From assembly GCA_034231615.1 (NCBI GenBank), contig CM067302.1, positions 13,072,820-13,136,819 of the forward strand: a DNA stretch of 64,000 bases. Reading direction: 5' to 3'. The stretch's first letter is position 1. Each line of letters opens with the position of its first letter. Made by a program: the position numbers and the translations under genes. A model generated the notes under the pieces. That model did not search any database. It worked only from the letters and a program-made list of their open reading frames with translations, and was not told the origin of the DNA. Shown one piece after another: positions 53,878 to 64,000 of the stretch. The DNA comes from Meghimatium bilineatum (taxonomy: Eukaryota > Mollusca > Gastropoda > Stylommatophora > Philomycidae).

Positions 53878-54032
53878 CCGTCTATAATATTTGAATATCA
53901 AACGTCTATAATATTTGAATATCAAACGTCTATAATATTTCAATATCAAACGTCTATAATATTTCAATATCAAACGTCTATAATATTTCAATATCAAACG
54001 TCTATAATATTTCAATATCAAACGTCTATATT
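53878..54032 (-). repeat. 24-bp minisatellite grown from a LINE motif, 6 copies
   Basis: Unit gaatatcaaacgtctataat + attt. On the minus strand each unit encodes LKYYRRLI or FKYYRRLI, and the last one runs straight into YYRRILRISWTGIRTK of the LINE. Confidence 0.92.
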
Positions 54033-54590
54033 ATCTTTTGCATTGCATAGGGGGACTATTTTCATTTCCCACATCTCACAAGCATTTGTTATCACTGGAA
54101 AGATATAGATTTTTAATAGGTGTACCATTCATCGTTGTATAGTTAATCAATAACTGCCCTAATTAACCAAGCCATGCTAAGCTAGTAACAATTAGAAATT
54201 AACTAATTATCTTCGATAGTTGATATTTTTTTAAACTTTGAATATGTAAGAGTGTTTTAAAAAATACGCCCCTGAGTGGTTAGTACACCGGTAGCATTGT
54301 CGGAACTGCTCAGTTTAAAATTCATATCAGAAGTAGATTTTGATATTTCGATTGCAGAATTAAAATCAAACATGTGAATGTCGTGGCGATTTCGGTTTTA
54401 AAACGTCGTTTATTACTACAACTAAAATTCTTCCTGTAGTTCTTGAACAAGACAGCAGACATTAAGGAGAACATTTTGCAATCTCTACAACAGATGGGAA
54501 GTGCAAACTATCTGCAAGAGACACATATCTTTCATTCTCATTTCTATGTTATCTGAAAAAACTATACAAATACTTCATCAGATCCACTGG
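54033..54590. other. Spacer with an old tRNA-headed SINE
   Basis: At about 54265-54425 an A-box-like gagtggttagtacaccgg is followed by a weak B box and text loosely like SINE H. Nothing else was recognised. Confidence 0.4.
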
Positions 54591-54719
54591 AACCTATTAC
54601 AGTGCAATCCCTATATAGTACAACCCTTCAATCCCTCTACAATCTCTCTACAATCCCTCTACAATCTCTCCTTTTAGAACCAATTTGTTACCTTAGACGT
54701 CCAGACCACAGAGTGGCCA

Positions 54720-54842
54720 ACCGAGGTGCAAATAACACAGTTTTACTGTGGAACTTGCAGTACAACGTACTTCACGCTCCCCTGCGGAAAACACACGATA
54801 TATTCGTTGTGGTTAAATGAGAGCGAACGCAGAAGAAGAAGA
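54720..54842 (+). repeat. E/F superfamily 3' end
   Basis: acaacgtacttcacgctccc is shared with the composite at 7975-9236 (9150-9175), and gagcgaacgcagaagaagaa is the common E/F tail. It therefore links the two. Confidence 0.7.
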
Positions 54843-55061
54843 ACCAATTTCACTATATATAATAACACTTTTCAAAATCCCCATTTATATTTATCATTTA
54901 TTGTGTGTAATGTGTCATGTTTCATCTGTTATCATTATCTGTTATTACATACAAATTTCAGCGTTCCTGTCCAAGTTGTTATAATGGAATTTGACTGTAT
55001 ATACAATTTCAGAAAAGTTAAAAATGATAAACGTAAAACCTGGTGCAGGAAATTCATTATC

Positions 55062-55550
55062 CCACACTCTCTCTCTCTCTATCTATCTCTCTCTATTATC
55101 TCTATCTCCTTCACTATCTCTCTCTCTATCTCTCTATTATCTCTATCTCCTTCACTATCTCTATCTCTCTTTCTCTCTCTATATCTCTCTCTCTATCTCT
55201 CTCTATTATCTCTATCTCCTTCACTATCTATCTCTCTATCTCTCTCTATCTCTCTCTATTATCTTTATCTCCCTCACTATCTCTCTCTATCTATCTCTCT
55301 CTATCTATCTCTCTCTATTATCTCTATCTCCTTCACTATCTCTCTCTTTCTCTCTCTCTATCTATCTCTATCTCCTTCACTCTCTCTCTATTATCTCTAT
55401 CTCCTTCACTCTCTATCTCTGTCTATTATCTCTATCTCCTTCACTCTCTCTCTCTATCTCTCTCTATTATCTCTATCTCCTTCACTCTCTTTCTCTCTAT
55501 CTCTCTCTATTATCTCTTTCTCCTTCACTCTCTCTCTCTTCATATCTTTT
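55062..55550. repeat. (tctctctatctc)n pyrimidine-rich array
   Basis: Almost pure pyrimidine on the plus strand with tat interruptions; a ~45-bp larger period (ctctattatctctatctcct, tcact) is visible. The Leu/Ser-rich frames are products of the repeat. Confidence 0.96.
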
Positions 55551-55627
55551 TCTATAAGCTCTATCATATCCATGTCAACATCATCTCTCTGTATAAATGA
55601 TGTTCCTCTCCTCTTTCAATATTCCCT

Positions 55628-55765
55628 TCTATCTACTTGAGAGTATGGTGTAGTGGTTGAAGAATTTATTTTGTATTCCAGGCAGTGGTTACAGGTTCCC
55701 TATCAGACCGTGACATCATGTTCACAAATTTCAAATTTACCTTACCATGATCATTGGAGATTTTG
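55628..55765 (+). repeat. SINE B fragment (copy B4)
   Basis: tatggtgtagtggttgaaga, a weak B box (caggttccctatc) and gaccgtgacatcatgttcac match the SINE B head with many changes. Confidence 0.6.
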
Positions 55766-55837
55766 TGTGTCTTAAAACTGGCTTTTTGAAATTTTGATTA
55801 GCAGTTATTGAATATTTTCGTAATTACATGAGCGCTT

Positions 55838-56261
55838 ACACACCAACATTGTGTTATCAGTGTCAAACTTGGACATTAGATTCTAGAACAATACATAATA
55901 TTAACACCACTGAAATGAAATGTGTGAGACGTATGAGTGGAGTTAGCTTGAGAGACAAAATCAGGAATGAAACACTAAGGAAACAATTAGGGATCAAGTC
56001 AGCAATACACCCAGAAACAACAAGTTAAATGGTACGGCCACATAACCAGACAGAAATAGCAAAGTATTATCCAAAAAACATTTAACAAACGATACGAAAA
56101 CAGTCGACCTATTGGACGCCCTCGTAAAAGGTGGATAGATAGTGTATTAGAGACACTCGGAAATATAGCAGCGGAAGAGGCAAATAGAAGGGCAAAAGAC
56201 CGTACACTCATTCTCCCCTCAACATCGAAAGGTACATGAGGACAGAAAGAAGAAGAAGAAG
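55838..56261 (+). mobile_element. LINE group A-like, 5'-truncated, with clear target duplication
   Basis: This 424-bp insert has a perfect 12-bp duplication (acatgagcgctt; 55826-55837 and 56262-56273). Blocks: TLCYQCQTWTLDSRTIHNIN, MKCVRRMSGVSLRDKIRNET, then IGRPRKRWIDSVLETLGN in a shifted frame, and a (gaa)n tail. Confidence 0.93.
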
Positions 56262-56345
56262 ACATGAGCGCTTGAAGTTTGAAATCTCTGTTGATCGAAG
56301 AACATATATCTAAGCGCACAGTAGCATGCGTCTCTAACGACCTCG

Positions 56346-56497
56346 CACCTCTTCTTCATTCTCAAACTCCCTCTAAATCTTTCTTGAAGCAGGACCTAGA
56401 TTCCCGCCGAATGGTAGTCCAGAAGAATAGAAATCCGCCGTGTTGCCGTTTTATTTGCAATAAAAGCCCGACACATTCGTTTTCGGCAGATACTTCG
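56346..56497 (-). repeat. SINE F (copy F5)
   Basis: Minus strand: gaaaacgaatgtgtcgggct, agtttgagaatgaagaag. It is a moderately diverged full-length copy. Confidence 0.82.
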
Positions 56498-56689
56498 CAT
56501 TTCAAGCCCAGCACTTTTATTTGGGATGTGCAAAAGTAATCATAACTGTCATTACTTTCATATTCACGTGCTGTTTCTCGTCAGGGGTTGTGGATCAGGG
56601 ACTGTCGATCAATTTACGTCATCCATTTGTTTCCAATATTTCACTTGACCCATTCCACTCAATGTCAACAGCATGTAAGAGTTCAATAA

Positions 56690-56750
56690 TCCCACGCCCA
56701 TTCCTACATTCCACCCCCCACTCCTACATTCCACCCCCCACTCCTACCAC
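56690..56750. repeat. 19-bp tandem repeat, 3 copies
   Basis: Unit ccccactcctacattccac, C-rich. Confidence 0.88.
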
Positions 56751-56944
56751 CAAATATTTATTTAGTAGAACAAATAACATGAATTTTTGTTCCAGATTTT
56801 TAGACAAATATTGCAAACTTATACAATTCTCTACTTATAAAAAAGACAGTATTGTTGACGTCGACTTTTCTCAATTCCCTCCAGCATTATCACTTGTCAA
56901 TAACTGTCAAACGTTTTCACACTTCACCAACCTCTGCTTTCATG

Positions 56945-57480
56945 AGTCTTTTGATGGTGCTAGATCTTAAGGACAGTAGCCAGGACGAAGTTCCCAGTCT
57001 TCTCCAGGTCAGATCGTCTACCCAAAGTCCATGCTACAGTTCAGTCCTTCTTCTTCTTCAGCGTTAATTCTCACAATTCCGCTGGATCTCCCATGTAGCA
57101 GGACCATGGTCCTATTAGATTTCCAGCATGACGTAGTCCAGAGAATTGAAATGCGTTGTGTCACCGTTTTATTGACGCCAATGACCCGACACATCCATCT
57201 CCGGCGGAACAGTTCGGTCCCCAGTGGCCATGCCTTGCTTCGCAGTTTTTTTGTAATCTGGACAGTCTTGGAGTATGTGTCCTGGAATATGTATTTCTGT
57301 TCATTTGTGTGGGCCAGCTAGTGGTCCACCCTGATCCGGTATAGGTGACCATCGAAAGATGAGGGTCTTTTGTTGCCTCTGAAGTTAGTGTATAGTGTCT
57401 CGTTTCTGATCAATATTCATATCTTTTTTCCACTGTGATGCACAACTGTTGCGGGCTAGTTCGTCTGACTGTACAGAAGA
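56945..57480 (-). mobile_element. LINE group D 3' end, split by SINE F6
   Basis: The minus strand matches 22790-23110 of the longest D copy at nucleotide level (cagtggaaaaaagatatgaa, ttcagaggcaacaaaag, ctccaagactgtccag), and after the SINE the terminal agatcttaaggacagtagcc region. Confidence 0.88.
57048..57208 (-). repeat. SINE F (copy F6), inside LINE D
   Basis: This 161-bp copy has a 12-bp duplication (acagttcagtcc / acagttcggtcc; 57036-57047 and 57209-57220). Confidence 0.93.
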
Positions 57481-57529
57481 TGATAGCTATGGCAGTAATT
57501 ATTTTGTAAATAAATTATATAGCAAATGG

Positions 57530-58610
57530 CACAGTACATAATACTTATATATACTTATATAGTAACATTATATCGCAAATAACACTTTACATATTAATTC
57601 AATTTATACTCAATTCATACGTAAGCCCGTTATAACAGAACAGAGCAGGCACACTATAAGGATGTTCGCCAACTATACTGGGACTCCATATACACCCTCC
57701 AAATTGGTCTTGTTTGGTTCGTAAATGACAAGTATTATTGTTCTTACAATTCTTACAATTTTTATATTGTATATGAATTTCACATTCAATTATCTTTCTT
57801 TTGATACCTTATATGACTTTCCATAGCTAATACTTTGTCTTCAGGAAGCTTGCACCTGAATCATGTTGCGGTCCAAAAAGATAACCTAAAATTAATTACG
57901 TCTAAACCCCGGGTATAATTACGTGTTGAAAGAGTTTAAACTACATTATAAACCACATAATACGTTACATATTACACTACATTATATATCACATGGCATT
58001 GTATATAATATTATATAACAACATTATATAGCAAAAATAACACATCACATATTAAACTACATTATATAGCAAAAATAACACATCACATATTAAACTACAT
58101 TATATAGCAAAAATAACACATCACATATTAAACTACATTATATAGCAAAAATAACACATCACATATTAAACTACATTATATAGCAAAAATAACACATCAC
58201 ATATTAAACTACATTATATAGCAAAAATAACACATCACATATTAAACTACATTATATAACAAATAACACTTTAAATATTTCACTACATTATATAGCAACT
58301 GGCACAATAAATAATTATTGTATAATAGAATTATGTAGCAAATAACATTATATAATAAATGCCACTTTGCATAATTATTGTATAGCAACATGCTATAGCT
58401 AATACCACTTTATATATTAAACTACATTATCTAACAAATGACACTTTATATATTAAACTACGTTATCTAACAAATGACACTTTATATATTAAACTACATT
58501 ATCTAACAATGACACTTTATATATTAAACTACATTATCTAACAAATGACACTTTATATATTAAACTACGTTATATAGCAAATGACATTTTGCAAAATCAC
58601 AGTTTAGCTG
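57530..58610. repeat. AT-rich array: 38-bp and 35-bp units
   Basis: A homogeneous core (58028-58255; acatcacatattaaactaca plus ttatatagcaaaaataac) lies in a much looser, decayed array. A second core (58390-58580; aatgacactttatatattaa plus actacattatctaac) follows. Confidence 0.93.
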
Positions 58611-58619
58611 CATTAATAC

Positions 58620-60205
58620 CAAAAGACGCCAATTATTGTATAGCTGCATTATATTTCAAAAGACACCAATTATTTCATAGCTGCATTATATTTCAAAAGA
58701 CAACAATAATTCTATAACTACAGTAGACACATATATCAGATGACACTTTTAATCTGTCAATGTTGTCCCAAAGTCTGGAAAAGTCTGTGATTGTTCAGCT
58801 GGTGACACTCGTCTTCTCTCTGTAGAGAAATGTGATATATTAAGGATAATTAGACCTTAGAATTGCAGTTTCAGATAATAATTTTCCTTGCTTGAAATTG
58901 ACATTTGATAATTCGCTGAGTCATTGTCGTATCGTGTAAAAGTTATTTTATTCTGTTGTGTTCTGAAACTCCTTCTGATTACCAGGATAGAATCCACATA
59001 GTTCAGTTAGTAGTGTATTGGTTTACAGTTTGACTACGATTACAGTTTGAAATTGAAAAGTCATAGGTATCTGTTACTTGACACCGTTTTAACGCATTCG
59101 TTGGTAGACTGGATTCCTAGCGGGTTGCCCAAGTTCGAATCTTAGTTCGAGCAGAGTTTAAGAGTTGTGACATATAAATTCTGACATTTAAATTCTAAAT
59201 TATTGATATAATGGTTTGTGTCTGTACCGATGAATCCCCAATACGAAGCTCGTCCCTACCAGGTAAATTAAACAATGACAGGGCGTCAGTATAGACTTGT
59301 CAAGAGAACGTAAACTAGACTTTATTCGTGTTGTTTATTGTCCTGATTTTCGTTGGTCACTATATACTTGGTGTTGCATCCCAAAATAAAACCAAGCCCG
59401 ACAGACGAAAGCACGGAAATAATGAAAAATCAGCATTTCCGGTCATGTTTACCTTCTGTACACAGGTCTTTACTGATGAGGTCTCAATTAAACCAACAGA
59501 TAATAGTTCTACCACATATGCTGCGGCGAAGTCTATTTATCTTTTCTTGTTTAGGGGATTAAATCATCTCTCATCCGAAACACGGACCTTTCAACCTGAG
59601 ACCCTAATATATTATCGTTGCATCAGGGTGTGGCCTAGACTAGCAATGTACTACCCAAAAACATTCCAGTTGCCATTATAGAATGCAATGCCAATCGTTA
59701 TTGCATGGACTTTAGAACAAATCTCATTATGAGCGAGCCAAGCGTCCTATAGCAAAATACTCAAACACTTTGATAAAAGTCACATATGTAACTTAAGATC
59801 TATAACTTGAGCACAGACCTAAACCTTTCGTGCGAGCAGGGTGTTACCGTCAAAAGCCGGTGTTTATTTTCTGGTAAGTCGATTGTCCAGACACCCAATG
59901 AGTTACAAACCAAGAATTATACACATTTATTGTTGAGAAATCTGGACCATACATGGAACAACTTATAAATCCTGAATTGTATATACCACAAAGGGGTCGA
60001 GACACACAGGTTGAGAACCGCTGCTGTATATAAATCAGAAGGTTACGGACAGATATGATAACAGCGCAACACGGCGTGGATTATAAGAAATGATTGAGAT
60101 GAACAGTTGTCGAGAATCATGATTTCTTCTTCTGCTATCAATTGTTAAACATCCAGTCCAATATTGATCGTGTTTAGAGAGGTTTGTTTTAGGTTTATTT
60201 AGGTT
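58620..60205. other. Unassigned stretch with a tRNA-like SINE head
   Basis: At 59095-59160 a tRNA-like head (gttggtagactggattccta, B box agttcgaatct) is probably a SINE. A reading frame of 117 codons at 59328-59681 begins with a hydrophobic stretch but matches nothing I know and lies in dispersed-repeat-like sequence. No exon of the receptor was recognised. Confidence 0.4.
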
Positions 60206-60315
60206 CCTAGCACCACACGTTTCATGAGGCTTCTTTACTGATACTACACAACATTTGATGACGCTTCTATACTGATATTACCCAACAATTGATGACGCTT
60301 CTATACTGCTAGTAC
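60205..60315. repeat. ~40-bp repeat, 3 copies
   Basis: Copies share gatgacgcttctatactgat and acacaac. Confidence 0.85.
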
Positions 60316-60926
60316 ACAACGTATACGATTAATTGTCAAACATGCAGTCCAATATTGTTTATGTATAGAGCGATTTGTTGGTCATCCTGGGTTTCCCACA
60401 ACTTGTTTCGCAAAGAAATTTGTTATACTCTGTTCACTCTAAGAATGAAATGGGTCAGTGCTTCTGATTGGTTGTTGGACGCAGAAATCGATTGCTAAGT
60501 GGTGTATAATACTGTTATTAAATTGTGTTTTTGAATGATTATTTTATATGTTGTTTAAATATTGTTAATCGCCTGTAAACGTATTAAATAATATTGTTTG
60601 TACATGCCAACAGCTGTTTAAAAATCACCTGTGGTCGCGGAGAAATGTGGGGTGTGTTATGACCCACTTCATTCTTAAAGTCAATTGAGAGATTATAGAT
60701 TAGATTTTTTTTTGTGAAGCTCATATGTGCCAGATTTCAGCCCCCAGTGACTGTAAGACATTATTGATAGTACACTAAACAGAAGTTTATAGACCAGGAT
60801 TGGTAACAACACCCATGTCGCATATTCCAAGGTGGTACATTGTGTAATTATAAATGACACATTACGCACACATTCTAACAATCAGAAATAAAGTTTAGTC
60901 ATGTTTGTCATAAGCGAAACGTTGTT

Positions 60927-61000
60927 GTCATGTGACGTATGTGTGTGTCATGTGACGTATGTGTGTGTCATGTGACGTATGTGTGTGTCATGTGACGTAT
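60927..61000 (-). repeat. 20-bp repeat at a LINE terminus, 4 copies
   Basis: gtgtgtgtcatgtgacgtat repeats four times. The last copy is the genuine 3' end of the adjacent group B LINE (compare 9396, where it occurs once). Confidence 0.95.
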
Positions 61001-61345
61001 TCCTTCCAGAACGTTGTCTTCCCAATGAACTCTATGAACCTCTCTCTGTCTTGGGCGATGTGGCTTGCATTTTCTAGCGATGTATTCATGTTATCTTTAA
61101 TGTCGTCAGTCCATCTTCTTCTTGGTCTACCATTTCTCCTCACTTCAGGTACTCTTCCCTCCATTATTTGTCTTTCTAAACAGTTGTGTCTCTTTATATG
61201 ACCAAACAGGCGTAGTTTTCTTTTTGTCATTGTGTTTACTAACCAGCACTCTGTAATCTTCAATGTTTTTATAATATCTGAGTTTCTGATTTCATCCTTC
61301 CATGATATTCGAAGTATCTTTCATACAGCATACTGTAGCGAAACG
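60985..61345 (-). mobile_element. LINE group B 3' end (copy B4)
   Basis: A 91-codon minus-strand frame is open: KLRLFGHIKRHNCLERQIME, GRPRRRWTDDIKDNMNTSLE, HIAQDRERFIEFIGKTTFWK. It is nearly identical to B2. Confidence 0.9.
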
Positions 61346-61529
61346 TATTAACTATTAATCAATTGTAAGGAATTCAAATAATCTTAATGTATTCAATGAA
61401 ATAAATTGTATATAACAATTATTGCTACATCCATATTTGAACATATTTTTTATTGAACTGAATGTGGGTACATATGTCGATTGCGGAATTAGAAACTAAA
61501 GTGAAGAATATTACCACATTTGAACTAGA

Positions 61530-62250
61530 AGGTGAATTCATTCATTCATTCATTTTCCTTTTGCGCTGAAGTTAGCGCATAGGGCAGAGGTCAGATCTCT
61601 CCAATTCTGTCTGTTCAAAGCTATTCTGTGCAGTTCTTGAATAGTATGAATATTGGTTGTTTTACTTTCTCTAAGTATTGTACTTCTGAGTGTTTCTTTT
61701 GGTCTACCCCTTGCTCTTTTGCCTGTAGGTATCCATTCAAGAGATTGGTGGTGTATTCTGTTGATGTCTGCGCGTATGACATGCCCGATGTCGGACCAAC
61801 GACGTTTTCTGATAACATCTGTGATGAAAATTTGATGTGTCTCTTCTCTGATTTTATCATTCGATTTGAATTTAACTCCAATGGGTGTTAGTTATCCTAC
61901 GAAGGCATTTGTTCTCGAAACTGAGTAATTTCTTTTCTGAAGATAAAGAACTTTTCCAGCTCTCACATCCATATGATAGCACCGGAATAACGCAGGAATT
62001 AAATAAGCGCATTTTCGTGCGTGTGCTGATTGACTTTAACTTTCAGATATTAGACAGTCCGTTAAAGGCACTTGATGCTAGTGCAATGCAAGTTGTAATT
62101 TCTGCCATGACATCACCGTCGAGTGTTAATTTGCTTCCTAGATAGGAGAATTTGTGTACTTTTTTAAGTTGTTGTCCGTTTAAAGAAATTGCGTTAAAGT
62201 GAAGTGGTGAAGTCCATAATTTGTGTTTTTTGATGAGTTAATTTGTAGAC
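61530..62250 (-). mobile_element. LINE group C 3' half with (aatg)n tail (copy C4)
   Basis: The minus-strand blocks match C1 closely (KSNDKIREETHQ, RKRRWSDIGHVIRAD, QSLEWIPTGKRARGRPKETL) and extend upstream toward the reverse transcriptase. The same (aatg)n tail is at 61532-61551. Confidence 0.88.
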
Positions 62251-62595
62251 CTATTTAGAAGGTGAATACAATTTGAATAATTAATGCATACGGTTAGCGA
62301 CCCCTGCTGAAGACAAATATGAGAACCAACACCACACGCCATGGATTAGTCGAAGACTAGAAATTTATGAAGTACGTTATTGAACACATATTCCGTATTA
62401 GTATGGTGTTGTGTTAATACTATTTGTTAGGATATATATTTATTTTTTGTTAGTTCTTTTTTCAAATATGATATATCTGTATTACATACATACTGGATCA
62501 ATTAAAAATGCAGATCAATACATTTTGTATATAGACGGGCAGACAGATACATGGTTTGTGGAGAAGATATATTAACTGAGATAAGTAAGCGGGAC
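62251..62595. other. Unassigned spacer
   Basis: No gene or repeat was recognised. Confidence 0.35.
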
Positions 62596-62599
62596 ATAC

Positions 62600-63510
62600 A
62601 ACCAACGAGAGAGAGAGAGAGAAGACATAGAGAGAACAGACAGAGAGAAAAAAAGAAGGGAGAAGAGAGACAAAGAGAAGAGAGTGAGAAGAGAAGAGAT
62701 ACAGAGAGAAGAGAGATACAGAGAGAATAGAGTGAGGAGAGAAAAGAGTGAGGAGAGAAGAGAGATAGAGAGAAAAGAGAGAACAGAGAGAACAGAGTGA
62801 GGAGAGAAAAGAGATACAGAGAGAATAGAGTGAGGAGAGAAGAGAGATAGAGAGAGAAGAGATACAGAGAGAAGAGATACAGAGAGAAGAGAGAAGAGAT
62901 ACAGAGAAGAGAGGTATAGAGAGAAGAGAGTGAGAAGAGAAATACAGAGAAAAGAGAGTGAGAATAGAGAAGAGAGATACAGAGCGAAGAGAGATACAGA
63001 GAGAAGAGAGATACAGAGAGAAGAGAGATACAGAGAGAAGAGAGAAGAGATACAGAGAAGAGAGGTATAGGGAGAAGAGAGATACAGAGAGAGAAGAGTG
63101 AGAAGAGAAATACAGAGAAAAGAGAGTGAGAATAGAGAATAGAGATACAGAGAGAAGAGAGATACAGAGAGAAGAGAGTGAGAAGAGAAAAGAGAAATAC
63201 AGAGTAAAGAGAGTGAGAATAGAGAAGAGAAATACAGAGAGAAGAGAGATACAGAGAGAAGAGATACAGAGAGAAGAGAGATACAGAGAGAAGAAAGATA
63301 CAGAGAGAAGAGAGATAAGAGAGAAGAGAGATACAGAGAGAAGAGAAATACAGAGAAAAGAGAGTGATAATAGAGAAGAGAGATAAAGAGAGAAGAGAGA
63401 TACAGAGAGAAGAGAGATACAGAGATAAGAAAGATACAGAGAAATGAGAGTGAGAAGGGAGAAAAGAAATACAAAGAAAGGATAGAGAAAAGAGAGAAAA
63501 CATATGTACA
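62600..63510. repeat. (gagaga)-type purine-rich array, about 910 bp
   Basis: Units agagatacagagagaag and agagtgagaagagaa alternate. Purines make up nearly the whole plus strand. Ser/Leu-rich minus frames of more than 300 codons are products of the repeat. Confidence 0.97.
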
Positions 63511-63714
63511 CACGAGCAAGAGGGTAGCTTTTATTTCACAAACTCCATTTAATTTCTCCTGTTTGTAACAATCGAAATTCCAAACATAATTCTTTGTTAT
63601 GTGTTTACCGATCAATCTGTGTATGTCAAACATATGTTTCATACAATTCCCTCATGTATACTCTTCTAACTCTATATTAATAAATGGTGTTTATTTATTT
63701 GTTTTCCCGAGGAA
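63511..63714. other. Unassigned spacer
   Basis: No feature was recognised. Confidence 0.35.
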
Positions 63715-63908
63715 TTACGGGCACGGTGTGGGTGGGCGGAACAACAAAGAAACCTGTCGCAAGGGCTAGAGTTGTGCCCTGATGTCGACGTCTGTTTTGG
63801 TGACATTAGATTCGAAACACCATCGAGTCAGATGGCTGCTGGAACAGAGGGCGAAGCACTTATGGAAATGCCCCACGTGCTGTGAGGCCAGTTTCTAATC
63901 AAGAATCA
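63715..63908 (+). repeat. SINE G (copy G4, longest)
   Basis: Includes a B-box-like ttagattcgaaacacc, then gatggctgctggaacagagg, gcacttatggaaatgcccca and the tail tctaatcaagaatcaagaaa. It is the reference for copies at 1, 17241 and 17815. Confidence 0.78.
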
Positions 63909-63948
63909 AGAAACCCGAGGAATGTCGAGTAACTTTCTCTTACTTCCT

Positions 63949-64000
63949 ATGTGCAATATGAGTGGTTTCTCACAATATGAGTGGTTTCTCACAATATGAG
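63949..64000. repeat. 19-bp repeat running off the window
   Basis: caatatgagtggtttctca repeats at least twice and continues past the end. Confidence 0.85.

Larger units (their letters stand above)
53340..54032 (-). mobile_element. RTE-like LINE 3' part, split by SINE E3 and ending in its own 24-bp array
   Basis: In minus-strand order: the array (53878-54032), RRILRISWTGIRTKVDA (53840-53885), SINE E3, then YMLQKYTCLDRLIMKGKVQG (53377-53480). YRRILRISWTxxxTN and LxxLIMKGKVEGKRGRGR are consecutive blocks in RTE-like LINEs. Confidence 0.84.

Noticed and set aside
54726-55640. Plus-strand frame of 304 codons
   Set aside because: It is almost wholly the pyrimidine array; the three overlapping frames are all long, as expected of low-complexity DNA.
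59328-59681. Frame starting with a hydrophobic stretch, possible secreted protein or receptor exon
   Set aside because: No match to the next part of the receptor, and part of it resembles the dispersed sequence at 39912-39955.
60959-61201. Plus-strand frame of 80 codons
   Set aside because: Antisense of LINE B4; the minus-strand frame carries the conserved blocks.
62498-63642. Minus-strand frames of over 330 codons rich in Ser and Leu
   Set aside because: They run through the (gagaga) array, are open in several frames at once and have no domain.

Overview
The window is AT-rich animal DNA that is almost entirely repeats. Spliceosomal introns, Penelope-type and RTE-like retroelements, several tRNA-headed SINE families and a receptor of the natriuretic-peptide type all point to a metazoan. 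The repeat mix suggests a lophotrochozoan, perhaps a gastropod, but that is inference; no search was possible.

One host gene is convincing: the 5' end of a natriuretic peptide receptor-like gene on the + strand, with exon 1 at 9859-10329 and exon 2 at 14191-14443. The exons join in frame and encode the start of the extracellular ligand-binding domain. No third exon was recognised, so either intron 2 runs to the end of the window or the gene is a fragment. No rRNA, intact tRNA gene, CRISPR array or virus-like element was recognised.

The rest has three layers. (1) Non-LTR retrotransposon debris: RTE-like groups A and B, a group C with tetranucleotide 3' tails, two RNase H-bearing groups D and E, and a Penelope-like element with inverted termini and a GIY-YIG domain (27127-29262). 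(2) SINEs called A, B, C, D, E, F, G, H and J here, several with clear target-site duplications and several nested in LINEs, in arrays or in each other. The best nest is 25560-29430, a group A LINE holding three insertions, one of which holds a fourth. (3) More than 40 tandem arrays with units of 3 to about 60 bp, making up perhaps a quarter of the window.

The most interesting pattern joins layers 1 and 3. At least eight minisatellites are amplified pieces of LINE coding sequence, and several still sit inside the LINE copy that supplied the unit (12360-13545, 18195-18545, 21245-23270, 33340-34172, 41540-42360, 45120-46800, 53340-54032; also 53036-53122). Decaying LINEs seem to act as nurseries of minisatellites here. 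Coordinates of decayed elements are good to about 10-30 bp unless a target-site duplication is given.
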